Shown: piece after piece, positions 43,147-51,936 of the stretch
How positions within the stretch are numbered: the first letter of the stretch is position 1
Layout of the letters: every line of letters starts with the position of its first letter
Assembly: GCA_913757435.1 (NCBI GenBank)
Contig: CAJYDM010000001.1
Coordinates: forward strand, 1,070,803 to 1,134,802
From: Syntrophomonas sp. DTU019
GTDB taxonomy: Bacteria; Bacillota; Syntrophomonadia; Syntrophomonadales; Syntrophomonadaceae
Direction of reading: 5' to 3'
DNA length: 64,000 nt
Notes under the pieces: model-generated
What the model was told of the DNA's origin: nothing
Seen by the model: the letters and a program-made list of their open reading frames with translations, nothing else
Databases searched by the model: none
Translations under genes and position numbers: made by a program

Positions 43147-44082
43147 ATGTTTACGAGTCGAGTCACTGAGTTGTTAGGGATTCAATACCCCATACTTCAG
43201 GGAGCCATGGCTTGGATCGCAGGCGGCAGATTGGCCGGAGCGGTATCCGAGGCCGGAGGCCTGGGAGTAATCGGCGCAGGCGACGCCGACCGGGCCTGGG
43301 TGGAAAATGAGATTCGCAAGGTCAGGGAGGCAACTGACAAGCCGTTTGGGGTCAATTTGATGATGACTTCGCCTCATATCGACAATGTAGTCGATTTAGT
43401 GGTTTCTTCCGGGGTATCTGTCGTCACTACCGGAGGAGGAAATCCGGGGCGTTATATGGAAGCACTCAAGGGTGCTGGTATAAAGGTTTTGCCGGTGGTG
43501 GCTTCGCTGGCCCTGGCTAAACGCCTCAGCCGCCTGGGGGCGGATGCCCTGGTGGTGGAAGGCATGGAATCAGGCGGTCACATTGGGGAAATGACCACCA
43601 TGTGCCTCGTTCCCATGGTTGCAGATGCGGTGGATATTCCGGTCATTGCCGCCGGAGGCATAGCCGACGGCCGCGGCTACATGGCCGCCATCGCCCTGGG
43701 TGCGGAAGGGGTGCAGATCGGAACCCGCTTCATCTGCGCCACCGAATGCGACGTACACCCGGCCTACCAGCAAAAAGTAGTACAAAGCCGTGATCGGGCT
43801 ACGGTGGTCTGTGGTTCCACCACCGGACATCCGGTACGGGCTATACATAATCGCTTTACACGCCAGTATCTGCAAGCCCAGGAATCAGGCGCCAGCAAGG
43901 ATTTCTTGCAGCAGTTGGGGCGAGGCCGTTACCCGGCTGCAGCTGTGAAGGGCGAGGTGGACGAAGGCAGCATTTTAGCAGGCCAGATTTGCGGACTGAT
44001 CAATCGTGTCCAACCTGCCGCGGAGATCATTGCGGATCTGGTAGAGGATGCCCGCCGGGTGCAGAAACGATTGGGGGAATGA
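43147..44082 (+). CDS. fabK: Enoyl-ACP reductase II
   Basis: This 311-residue FMN-dependent enzyme reduces enoyl-ACP in the last step of the elongation cycle. It has PILQGAMAWIAGG at the start, EGMESGGHIGEMTT with the family's histidine, and AAGGIADGRGYMAAIALGAEG for FMN. This type replaces FabI in many Clostridia and is not inhibited by triclosan. The ATG directly follows the fabH stop; fabD begins one base after its own stop. Placement in the fab operon separates it from the paralogous flavoprotein at 40914. Confidence 0.93.
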   Translation: MFTSRVTELLGIQYPILQGAMAWIAGGRLAGAVSEAGGLGVIGAGDADRAWVENEIRKVREATDKPFGVNLMMTSPHIDNVVDLVVSSGVSVVTTGGGNPGRYMEALKGAGIKVLPVVASLALAKRLSRLGADALVVEGMESGGHIGEMTTMCLVPMVADAVDIPVIAAGGIADGRGYMAAIALGAEGVQIGTRFICATECDVHPAYQQKVVQSRDRATVVCGSTTGHPVRAIHNRFTRQYLQAQESGASKDFLQQLGRGRYPAAAVKGEVDEGSILAGQICGLINRVQPAAEIIADLVEDARRVQKRLGE

Positions 44083-44083
44083 A

Positions 44084-45007
44084 ATGATGAAACTAGCATT
44101 TGTTTTCCCGGGCCAGGGTGCGCAGCAAGTGGGCATGGGCAAAGACTTGCATGACCACTTTGAGGCGGCTCGCCAGGTTTTTCAGGAAGCTGATCAGGCG
44201 GCTGGCTACAGCATCAGTGGGATCTGCTTTCAAGGCCCGGCAGAACAGCTCAATCAGACTGAATTCGCCCAGCCGGCCCTATTAGCTTGTAGTGTGGCAG
44301 CTGCCCGGGTATTGCAACAACGGGGCATTCAGGCCGCCATGATGGCAGGATTGAGCCTGGGCGAATACTCTGCTCTGGTGTCTTCCGGGGCTGTGGCTTT
44401 GGATGTGGCCCTGCCGCTGGTGCAGCGCCGCGCCAAATTGATGCAGGCTGCGGTGCCACCAGGTGAAGGTGCCATGGCAGCAGTGTTAGGTCTGAAAGAT
44501 GAAGCCATACAGCAGGCCTGTGAGGCGGATCAGGGCCTGGTAGCCATCGCCAATTACAATTGCCCGGGTCAATATGTGATTTCCGGCCAGAGTCAGGCGG
44601 TGCAGAGGGTATCGGCCCAGTTGAAGGCAGCTGGCGGCAGGGTTATGCCACTGGCAGTAAGCGTGCCCTCACACAGTGAACTGATGAAGGATGCGGCTGA
44701 TAGATTAAGGCCCTATTTAGAGGCAGTGGCTTGGCGGGAGCCGGTAGTGCCGGTAGTCAGCAATGTAAACGCTGAGGCCAACCCGGCTGCATTATTCGTC
44801 GATCTGTTGGTGAAACAGCTCTATTCCCCGGTCAAATGGGAGCAGAGCGTACGATATATGATGACTCAGGTAGATTATTTCATTGAAGTCGGTCCCGGCT
44901 CTACCTTATCGGGACTGATTAAAAAAATTGACAAAAACCGGGTGTTAGGACAAGTGAATGATGTCAACAGCCTGGAAAAAGTTATAGAGAAGGTGAATTC
45001 CATATGA
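44084..45007 (+). CDS. fabD: Malonyl-CoA:ACP transacylase
   Basis: The 307-residue enzyme moves malonyl groups from CoA to ACP. It shows FVFPGQGAQQVGMG at the start, the nucleophile serine in AGLSLGEYSAL (about 92) and the histidine in VPSHSELM. Tandem ATG codons at 44084 and 44087 follow GGGGGAATG; the in-frame 5' extension to 44048 overlaps fabK and is not used. It overlaps fabG by 4 bases (ATGA). Confidence 0.95.
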   Translation: MMKLAFVFPGQGAQQVGMGKDLHDHFEAARQVFQEADQAAGYSISGICFQGPAEQLNQTEFAQPALLACSVAAARVLQQRGIQAAMMAGLSLGEYSALVSSGAVALDVALPLVQRRAKLMQAAVPPGEGAMAAVLGLKDEAIQQACEADQGLVAIANYNCPGQYVISGQSQAVQRVSAQLKAAGGRVMPLAVSVPSHSELMKDAADRLRPYLEAVAWREPVVPVVSNVNAEANPAALFVDLLVKQLYSPVKWEQSVRYMMTQVDYFIEVGPGSTLSGLIKKIDKNRVLGQVNDVNSLEKVIEKVNSI

Positions 45008-45777
45008 AGGCTAGAACGGCACTGGTAACCGGCAGTTCCAGGGGAATAGGCAAGGCCATCGCCCTGGCTTTGGCTGCTGACGGATGTAACATCGCAGTCA
45101 ACTATTATGAGAGTGGTCAGGCGGACCCGGCCATTAATGATGCTAATCGCAGCGATGCAGAAGCGGTAGCCAGGGAGGTTGAGGCTCTGGGCACTAAAGC
45201 AGTAGTAATCGGAGCTGACGTCTCCTTGTCCGAATCGGCCCGGGAACTTGTGGACCAGACCGTCAAAGCCTTGGGGCAGATTGATATCCTGGTCAACAAC
45301 GCCGGAATTAATAAGGACAACCTTTTGCTGCGCATCAGCGATGCCGAATGGGATCAGGTTTTGAGGACCAACCTCAACGCGGCCTTCTACTGCAGCCGGG
45401 CGGCTGTAAAATATATGGTCAAACAGCGTTACGGCAGGATCGTGAGCATATCCTCAGTGGTGGGGGTAAGCGGCAATGCCGGTCAGGCTCATTACGCCGC
45501 TTCCAAATCAGGACTGTTGGGGTTCACATACTCCCTGGCCAAAGAGTACGGACGCCGCGGAATAACCGCCAATGTGGTAGCCCCGGGCTACATACAGAGT
45601 GATATGACCGCCAGGCTCAATGCTGAGCAGACGGCCCGCATAGCTGATAATATTGTCTTAGGCAGGCTGGGCACCCCTGAAGACGTTGCAGGCGTAGTCG
45701 CGTTTCTGGTATCATCCAGAGCAGATTATCTCACCGGACAGTTGATCCGCGTTGATGGCGGCCTGAGCGGTTTATAA
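45004..45777 (+). CDS. fabG: 3-oxoacyl-ACP reductase
   Basis: The 257-residue short-chain dehydrogenase reduces 3-oxoacyl-ACP with NADPH. Motifs are TGSSRGIGKAIA, NNAGI, the catalytic Ser in SISSVVGVSG and Tyr-Lys in YAASK. Compared with typical FabG there is a longer loop near residues 37-50 (SGQADPAINDANRSD), which would lie by the cofactor's ribose. It overlaps fabD by ATGA. A 108-base gap before acpP contains a small hairpin. Confidence 0.94.
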   Translation: MKARTALVTGSSRGIGKAIALALAADGCNIAVNYYESGQADPAINDANRSDAEAVAREVEALGTKAVVIGADVSLSESARELVDQTVKALGQIDILVNNAGINKDNLLLRISDAEWDQVLRTNLNAAFYCSRAAVKYMVKQRYGRIVSISSVVGVSGNAGQAHYAASKSGLLGFTYSLAKEYGRRGITANVVAPGYIQSDMTARLNAEQTARIADNIVLGRLGTPEDVAGVVAFLVSSRADYLTGQLIRVDGGLSGL

Positions 45778-45793
45778 AAATGGAATTCAAATT

Positions 45794-45811
45794 GGTTCAA
45801 TAGTGTGAACC
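45794..45811 (+). promoter_or_regulatory. Small hairpin between fabG and acpP
   Basis: GGTTCA (45794-45799) pairs with TGAACC (45806-45811). It is the only clear structure in the 108-base fabG-acpP gap and could stabilise or separate the acpP message. No T-run follows, so it is not a terminator. Confidence 0.35.
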
Positions 45812-45885
45812 GTTAAATGTGGTTGACAACATAGTCGCGAAGACGGTTGGGTTGGCAACCTAATAAATAAAAGGAGGATGTAACC

Positions 45886-46116
45886 ATGTCAGTATTTGAA
45901 GAATTGAAGAAAATTATTGTTGAAATCAAGGACATTCCGGAGGAGCAGATAACTTTAGAATCCAGCTTTGCAGAAGATCTGGAAGCAGATTCGCTGGACA
46001 TCGTGGAGATGTTGATGTTGCTAGAGGAAAAGTTCGAGATCCAGATCCCTGAAGAGGCCGCCGAGAAGATGAAAATTGTACAAGACGTAGTTGACTATGT
46101 AGAGGCTAAGATATAG
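45886..46116 (+). CDS. acpP: Acyl carrier protein
   Basis: The 76-residue acidic protein carries the growing acyl chain on phosphopantetheine. The attachment serine is in EADSLDIVEM at residue 38, written ADSLD. AAAGGAGGAT precedes the ATG, a very strong ribosome site fitting the need for much ACP. It lies between fabG and fabF in the operon. Confidence 0.97.
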   Translation: MSVFEELKKIIVEIKDIPEEQITLESSFAEDLEADSLDIVEMLMLLEEKFEIQIPEEAAEKMKIVQDVVDYVEAKI

Positions 46117-46143
46117 TCGGCAGCGCAGAATAGGGGTGATGAG

Positions 46144-47382
46144 ATGCCGGAACGCAGGGTGGTGATTACCGGCCTGGGGGTGATTTCTCCAGTCGGCAAT
46201 GATAAGAACGAGTTCTGGAATAACCTTCTAGCAGGCAAAAGTGGTATTGGCTTGATAGACCGCTTCGACGTCAGCCAATTCCCCACCAGAATTGCTGCAC
46301 AGGTGCAGAACTTTGACGTGCAAAAATATATTCCCCGTAAAGATGCCCGGCGTATGGACCTGTTCGTGCAATATGCCTGTGCTGCCGCCAAACAGGCAGT
46401 GGAGGATGCAGCACTAGATTTCACAGCAGTAGATCGGCAACGGGTGGGAGTATGGATCGGATCGGGCATTGGCGGCATCGATACCCTGGAACAGCAGCAT
46501 AATATGCTGCTCAAACGAGGCGTTTCGGGTGTTAATCCCTTCTTTATCCCCATGATGATAGCCAACATGGCTTCGGGGCAGGTGTCGATCCTGTTCGGGG
46601 TCCATGGTCCTAATGGGTGCACCGTGACCGCATGCGCTTCGGGCACTAATTCCATTGGCGAAGCTTTGGGTTTTATCCGCCGGGGAGAAGCCGAAGTGAT
46701 GATTACCGGGGGAGCTGAAGCCGCTATCACGCCTATTTCCATTGCAGGGTTCTGTGCGGCTAAGGCTTTATCCAGCCGCAATGATGAACCAGACAAAGCC
46801 TGCCGGCCATTCGACGCCGAGCGCAGCGGTTTTGTCATGGGGGAAGGTTCCGGGGTCTTGATCCTGGAGGAGATGGAGCATGCCAAAGCGCGCGGGGCAC
46901 ACATTTATGCGGAATTGATCGGGTATGGAGCCAGCGGGGACGCGGTGCATGTGGTGCAGCCTGACCCCGATGGAAACGGTGCTGCACTGGCGTTTAAAAA
47001 CGCTCTGGTCGACGCCGCCATAGAGCCGGAACAGGTGGATTACATCAATGCCCATGGCACCGGGACCGACCTCAACGATCAGATGGAGACCAAGGCCATC
47101 AAAAAAGTATTCGGTTCTCACGCTTATAAGCTCAGCGTAAGTTCTATCAAAGCCGCCACCGGGCATATGCTCGGAGCCGCCGGTGCGGTAGAGTTGATCG
47201 CTACAGTTTTGGCTTTGCAGAATAGCATTATTCCCCCCACCTTGAATCTGGAAAATCCGGATCCAGACTGCGACTTGGATTATACCCCACTGGTGGCCAA
47301 ACCCAGGCAATTATCGGTGGCATTATCCGACTCTTTGGGCTTCGGGGGACATAATGCGGCATTGCTGGTAAGAAAGGTATAA
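46144..47382 (+). CDS. fabF: 3-oxoacyl-ACP synthase II
   Basis: The 412-residue condensing enzyme elongates acyl-ACP. The active-site triad is Cys in VTACASGTN (about 164), His in NAHGTGTDLND (about 303) and His in KAATGHMLGAAG (about 340). Length is normal. It starts 27 bases after acpP. Confidence 0.96.
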   Translation: MPERRVVITGLGVISPVGNDKNEFWNNLLAGKSGIGLIDRFDVSQFPTRIAAQVQNFDVQKYIPRKDARRMDLFVQYACAAAKQAVEDAALDFTAVDRQRVGVWIGSGIGGIDTLEQQHNMLLKRGVSGVNPFFIPMMIANMASGQVSILFGVHGPNGCTVTACASGTNSIGEALGFIRRGEAEVMITGGAEAAITPISIAGFCAAKALSSRNDEPDKACRPFDAERSGFVMGEGSGVLILEEMEHAKARGAHIYAELIGYGASGDAVHVVQPDPDGNGAALAFKNALVDAAIEPEQVDYINAHGTGTDLNDQMETKAIKKVFGSHAYKLSVSSIKAATGHMLGAAGAVELIATVLALQNSIIPPTLNLENPDPDCDLDYTPLVAKPRQLSVALSDSLGFGGHNAALLVRKV

Positions 47383-47386
47383 GGCT

Positions 47387-47830
47387 ATGACCGTCAATAT
47401 GAATGTGGATGAAATCATGAAAATCATTCCCCACCGTTATCCATTTTTGATGGTGGATCGCCTGGTCGAACTCGAACCGGGCGTACGGGCGGTGGGAATT
47501 AAGAATCTGACTATAAATGAGCAGTTTTTTATCGGCCACTTTCCCGGTAACCCGGTGATGCCTGGAGTCTTGATGATTGAAGCCATGGCACAGGTGGGGG
47601 CCTGTGCCCTGCTGTCACAACCAGAATATCAAGGCCAGATAGCCATGTTTGCCGGGGTCGACCGCATCCGTTTTAAACGCTCGGCCATTCCCGGAGAGAC
47701 TCTCTTGATAGCCACTGAGCTGACTGCAATAAAAGGCAGCATCGGCAAGGGCAAAGGCAAGATCACTATCGACGGGGAAACCGTATGCAGCGGGGAATTC
47801 ATGTTTGCACTGGTCGAGGCCCTGGAGTAA
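47387..47830 (+). CDS. fabZ: 3-hydroxyacyl-ACP dehydratase
   Basis: The 147-residue hotdog-fold enzyme removes water from 3-hydroxyacyl-ACP. It has the catalytic His in IIPHRYPFLMVDR (about 17) and Glu in GVLMIEAMAQ (about 67), with the FPGNPVMPG motif. It lies 4 bases after fabF. A second in-frame ATG at 47399 could also be the start. Confidence 0.95.
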   Translation: MTVNMNVDEIMKIIPHRYPFLMVDRLVELEPGVRAVGIKNLTINEQFFIGHFPGNPVMPGVLMIEAMAQVGACALLSQPEYQGQIAMFAGVDRIRFKRSAIPGETLLIATELTAIKGSIGKGKGKITIDGETVCSGEFMFALVEALE

Positions 47831-47843
47831 ACCGGAGGGAAAA

Positions 47844-48698
47844 ATGCTTAAACGTTCATTCGGAAAAACCAAATACATTCCTGTTCCCCATGATACCCAA
47901 CCATTCCGGCCATCCCGGCCAGGCCAGGCGGTTTGCCCGCAATGCAGCTCTAGCACATCAGAAGAGGAACTGCAGCAGAATGCTAAAGTTTGCCCGGTTT
48001 GCAGGCACCATTTTCCCATGTATGCGCCGGAACGTTTGGATTGGATCGCACAACCGGGCACATTCCAGGAATGGGATGCTGACCTGGATTCTTACAATCC
48101 CCTGGAATTCCCGGGATATGATGAGAAGTTGTCTGAGGCTCAGGAGAAGACCGGCCTGAAAGAAGCCATAATAACCGGGCAGGCCAGAGTACAGGGATAT
48201 GAAGTGGCTCTTGGGATTATGGATTCGCGTTTCCTCATGGGAAGCATGGGTTCGGTGGTAGGGGAAAAAGTGTGTCTGGCCATCGAAAGAGCCATGGAAT
48301 TGCGTCTGCCCTTTATCACTTTTGCCGTTGCCGGTGGCGCCCGCATGCAGGAAGGCATGCTCTCGCTGATGCAGATGGCAAAAACCAGCGCTGCTCTGCA
48401 GCGCTTCCATGAACAGGGATTATTGTACATATCAGTAATGACCCATCCAACTGTGGGCGGGGTACCGGCCAGTTTCGCAGGCCTGGGCGACATAATCATC
48501 GGCGAGCCAGGCGCATTGATCGGTTTCACCGGGCCCAGGGTTATCCAGCAAACTCTGGGGCAGCGACTACCGGAGCGGTTTCAGCGCGCTGAATTCCAAT
48601 TAGAGCACGGTATGCTCGATCTGGTGGTTGATCGCGCCGAAATGCCTGTGGTGATAGGGCAGCTCTTAAGGCTTCACCTTGGAGGTAACCATGGTTAA
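47844..48698 (+). CDS. accD: Acetyl-CoA carboxylase carboxyltransferase subunit beta
   Basis: The 284-residue protein is the beta half of the carboxyltransferase that makes malonyl-CoA. It has the N-terminal zinc ribbon (CPQC and CPVC, residues 32-57), then the crotonase-like carboxyltransferase fold with FAVAGGARMQEGM. GGAGGG sets the ATG at 47844; the frame upstream to 47805 lies in fabZ. The stop overlaps the accA start by 8 bases. accB and accC are not in the window. Confidence 0.94.
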   Translation: MLKRSFGKTKYIPVPHDTQPFRPSRPGQAVCPQCSSSTSEEELQQNAKVCPVCRHHFPMYAPERLDWIAQPGTFQEWDADLDSYNPLEFPGYDEKLSEAQEKTGLKEAIITGQARVQGYEVALGIMDSRFLMGSMGSVVGEKVCLAIERAMELRLPFITFAVAGGARMQEGMLSLMQMAKTSAALQRFHEQGLLYISVMTHPTVGGVPASFAGLGDIIIGEPGALIGFTGPRVIQQTLGQRLPERFQRAEFQLEHGMLDLVVDRAEMPVVIGQLLRLHLGGNHG

Positions 48699-49647
48699 GA
48701 GACAGTTTGACTACGAAGACAAGTATGAAAATATTCAGGATAAAATAAAGGAACTGGTGGAACTATCAGGCAGCCTGGACTTCGATCTCAGTGGTGAGAT
48801 CAAATATTTAGAGAGTAAGCTGCAGGCTATCAGGGAAATCAAGTATCAAAATCTGACCCCCTGGGAAAAAGTCCTGCTAGCCCGTCATGCTGAGCGCCCC
48901 ACCACTATTCAATACATTGAAGGAATCTGCGATGAGTGGATTGAATTGCATGGTGACCGCATGTACGGCGATGACCAGGCTGTGGTGGGCGGAATCGGAA
49001 CTTTTAACGGCATGCCGGTAACCGTTCTAGGGCATCAGCGCGGCAAAGACACCAACGAAAATATCAAACGCAATTTCGGCATGCCCCATCCCGAGGGGTA
49101 CCGCAAAGTGCAGCGCTTGCTCAATCAAGCTGAAAAATTCGGGCGTCCGGTGTTGACTTTCATAGACACTCAGGGGGCTTACCCCGGCGCCGGGGCGGAA
49201 GAGCGCGGGCAGCCACTGGCTATTGCTCAGGATTTGATGCTGTTGTCCGGCCTCAAGGTGCCGATCATATCGACTGTGATTGGAGAAGGAGGCAGCGGGG
49301 GGGCTCTGGCCTTGGGAGTATGTGATCGCCTGATCATGCTCTCCAATTCGGTGTTTTCCGTAGCCTCAGCCGAAACCTGCGCCTCGATACTGACCAAAGA
49401 TGTCAACCGAGCCGAGGACATGGCCGAAGCCTTAAAACTGACCGCCAAAGACCTGAAAGAACTTGACATCATTGATGAGATAGTGCCTGAACCGGTTGGT
49501 GGCGCACATACCGACCCTGGAGAGACTATAGCCCTAGTCAAAGAGGCTATAGCCAGAAACCTCTATGAAGTAATGGAAAACGGGGGCGACCTGGCTGAGC
49601 AGCGCTACAGGCGGTTGCGGGCCATGGGCCGCTTCAATACAAAATAG
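48691..49647 (+). CDS. accA: Acetyl-CoA carboxylase carboxyltransferase subunit alpha
   Basis: The 318-residue subunit completes the carboxyltransferase with AccD. It begins with the usual coiled helix region (residues 8-55), followed by HGDRMYGDDQAVVGGI and TFIDTQGAYPGAGAEERGQ, then VIGEGGSGGALALGV. The start at 48691 is set by GGAGGT (48680-48685); an in-frame TTG at 48679 overlaps that site. It is the last gene of the fab operon and is followed by palindromes of the GGGACGG family. Confidence 0.95.
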   Translation: MVKRQFDYEDKYENIQDKIKELVELSGSLDFDLSGEIKYLESKLQAIREIKYQNLTPWEKVLLARHAERPTTIQYIEGICDEWIELHGDRMYGDDQAVVGGIGTFNGMPVTVLGHQRGKDTNENIKRNFGMPHPEGYRKVQRLLNQAEKFGRPVLTFIDTQGAYPGAGAEERGQPLAIAQDLMLLSGLKVPIISTVIGEGGSGGALALGVCDRLIMLSNSVFSVASAETCASILTKDVNRAEDMAEALKLTAKDLKELDIIDEIVPEPVGGAHTDPGETIALVKEAIARNLYEVMENGGDLAEQRYRRLRAMGRFNTK

Positions 49648-49674
49648 ATAAACATGATGAAAGTCTTCATACGC

Positions 49675-49769
49675 GAACGGTTTTGAACCGTTCCCTTGTG
49701 TCGCAGAACCGTCCCCTGTCACACCCTTTAACGGGAAAATGACACATTGAAAACGTCCCCGTGTGTCAT
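49675..49769. repeat. GGGACGG-family palindromes between accA and pepF
   Basis: Two inverted repeats lie here. The first is GAACGGTT (49675-49682) with AACCGTTC (49686-49693). The second is ATGACACA (49739-49746) with TGTGTCAT (49762-49769), whose loop contains AACGTCCCC. Between them is AGAACCGTCCCCTGTCACAC. The sequence matches the repeat family at 9.4 and 39.7 kb. Confidence 0.75.
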
Positions 49770-49842
49770 ACTAAAGAAGAATAGGTTTATAATGGATAAC
49801 ATAACCATTGATGCAGTAACTGACGTGATAAGGAGGATGGAC

Positions 49843-51642
49843 GTGAACCATAGCCCCCAAAGAAATGATATAGAGGAACGCTTCAAATGGAACTTGGGCG
49901 ATATATACAGCGATGATTCTGCCTGGGAGAAGGATTATGCAGAGATGAAGCGGTTGCTTACCGAGGTGGCTCAGTTGCAGGGGCGGCTGGGCAAGTCAGC
50001 TTCTGACCTGCTGCAGGGGTTGAGGCAGATCGAAGCCCTGGACCGGCAGGGAGAGAAACTGGTGCTGTATGCCAAGATGCGCCGTGACGAGAACAATGCC
50101 GACAACCGTTACCAGGCTTTGTATGATCGGGCTGAGGCCTTGATGATAGAGGCTGGCAGTGCTACTTCGTTCGTCACCCCTGAACTGACCGAGATCCCTG
50201 AAGAGGCATTCGAACAGTTTACCCGGGAGGTCGAGGATTTAAAGCTGTACCGGCATATGTTCGACGAGATCTACCGGCAAAAAGAACATGTGCTCTCTCA
50301 CCCCGAGGAAAAAATACTGGCTCAGAGCGCTGATCTGGCCCTGGCAGCAGGAAACATATTCACCATGCTCAACAACGCCGACCTGAAGTTTGGTATGATC
50401 CGCGATGAAAACGGGCAGGAGGTGGAGCTGACCAAGGGGCGTTACGGCCGTTTCATGGAAAGCCAGGACCGCCGGGTGCGTGAAGAGGCCTTCCATGCTC
50501 TGTACAATGCATATGGCAAACTGGAAAACACTCTGGCTGCATCGCTTTCGGCCAGTGTTAAAAAAGATGTTTTCTACGCCCGGGTGCGGAAATACCCTTC
50601 AGCCCGGCATGCGGCCCTTAAGCAGGATAATATCGAGTTGGAAGTGTACGACCGTCTCATCGAATCGGTGCACAAGTATATGGAGCACATGTACCGCTAT
50701 TTGAAACTGCGTCGCCAGATCCTTAATGTGGATGAGTTGCATATGTATGACATCTATGTGCCACTGGTGAAAGAGTATCAGTTAGAGGTACCCTTTGAAA
50801 AAGCCCAGGAACAGGTGCTAGAAGCCCTGCAGCCGCTGGGAGAAGAGTATCTGGAAGTCCTGAAAAACGGTTTTTCAGGGGGATGGATAGATGTATACGA
50901 AAACCAGGGCAAGACCAGTGGGGCTTATTCCTGGGGTGGCTATGATACTCATCCCTATGTATTGCTGAACTATGATAATAAGCTGGATGACGTGTTCACC
51001 CTGGCGCATGAGATGGGCCACGCTCTGCATAGCTTTTATTCCAACCGCCACCAGCCCTATGTGTACAGCCAGTACCCCATCTTCCTGGCTGAGGTGGCAT
51101 CAACCGTAAATGAATCGCTGTTGATAGATTATCTGCTCAAACGCAGCAACAGCCGTGAGGAACGCATTTACCTGATCAATCATTATTTGGAGCAGTTCCG
51201 CGGCACGGTCTATCGCCAGACCATGTTTGCCGAATACGAAAAGATAATCCATGACATGGTTGAACAAGGCCAGCCCTTGACCACCGAAGCTCTGAAAAAC
51301 AGCTATTTGGACTTAAACCGCCTTTATTACGGCCCAGAGGTGGTAATGGATGAGGATATCAAGATGGAATGGGCCCGCATCCCGCATTTCTATTCCGCCT
51401 TTTATGTTTACAAATACGCCACTGGCTTCTCTGCTGCCACTGCCATCAAAGAGCAGATCCTGAATGAAGGGCCACAGGCAGTGCAGCGCTATATGGAATT
51501 CCTCAAAGCCGGGGCTTCTGACTATCCGGTGGAGGTACTGAAAAAGGCCGGCGTCGATCTTACTTCACCGCAGCCGGTGCAATCTGCTCTGGAATATTTC
51601 GGCCGGCTGGTAACCGAGTTGGAAGAAGCGGTGCAGGGATAG
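49843..51642 (+). CDS. pepF: Oligoendopeptidase F
   Basis: The 599-residue M3-family metallopeptidase cleaves short peptides in the cytoplasm. The zinc-binding HEMGHALHSFYS motif lies near residue 388, with the third ligand glutamate in FLAEVASTVNE about 25 residues later. The GTG at 49843, 6 bases after AAGGAGG, is the best start and gives the family's usual length; upstream in-frame ATGs at 49837 and 49792 lack proper spacing or a site, and the frame before them runs through repeats. Confidence 0.93.
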   Translation: MNHSPQRNDIEERFKWNLGDIYSDDSAWEKDYAEMKRLLTEVAQLQGRLGKSASDLLQGLRQIEALDRQGEKLVLYAKMRRDENNADNRYQALYDRAEALMIEAGSATSFVTPELTEIPEEAFEQFTREVEDLKLYRHMFDEIYRQKEHVLSHPEEKILAQSADLALAAGNIFTMLNNADLKFGMIRDENGQEVELTKGRYGRFMESQDRRVREEAFHALYNAYGKLENTLAASLSASVKKDVFYARVRKYPSARHAALKQDNIELEVYDRLIESVHKYMEHMYRYLKLRRQILNVDELHMYDIYVPLVKEYQLEVPFEKAQEQVLEALQPLGEEYLEVLKNGFSGGWIDVYENQGKTSGAYSWGGYDTHPYVLLNYDNKLDDVFTLAHEMGHALHSFYSNRHQPYVYSQYPIFLAEVASTVNESLLIDYLLKRSNSREERIYLINHYLEQFRGTVYRQTMFAEYEKIIHDMVEQGQPLTTEALKNSYLDLNRLYYGPEVVMDEDIKMEWARIPHFYSAFYVYKYATGFSAATAIKEQILNEGPQAVQRYMEFLKAGASDYPVEVLKKAGVDLTSPQPVQSALEYFGRLVTELEEAVQG

Positions 51643-51690
51643 CATTACAACAAGACGTTTTTACTGTGACAAAAATAAAAGGCATCTGAG

Positions 51691-51833
51691 GCCACTGAAA
51701 AAGTGTCATGTCATTCTGAAGCATAGCCAAGTAACTTCTTATTACAGTAGTTTTGAAGATCCTTCACTAACGTTTAAGGATGACGAAACAGGGCTTTTTC
51801 AGTGGCCGCGCACGTCCCGGTGTAACGGTGTAA
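51691..51833. repeat. MITE-like element, copy 1
   Basis: Terminal inverted repeats GCCACTGAAAAAG (51691-51703) and CTTTTTCAGTGGC (51794-51806) bound a 116-base element containing TGTCATGTCATT and CACTAACGTTTAAGGATG. Similarity to copy 2 continues past the right end through CCCGGTGTAAC to about 51833. It has no coding capacity. It fills most of the 294-base gap before the glycosyltransferase-GH130 gene. Confidence 0.75.
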
Positions 51834-51936
51834 AGCCCGTCGGTTTTATCTTTGGAATACTTTCATATTCGCCTCCTTTATTGCACATAATTATTGCAGG
51901 ATGCCAATTTTTTGTGCATGAGAAGGAGGACCAGCC

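Noticed and set aside
45823..45851. TTGACA between fabG and acpP
   Set aside because: The -10 position reads GTTGGG; acpP is probably transcribed from upstream.
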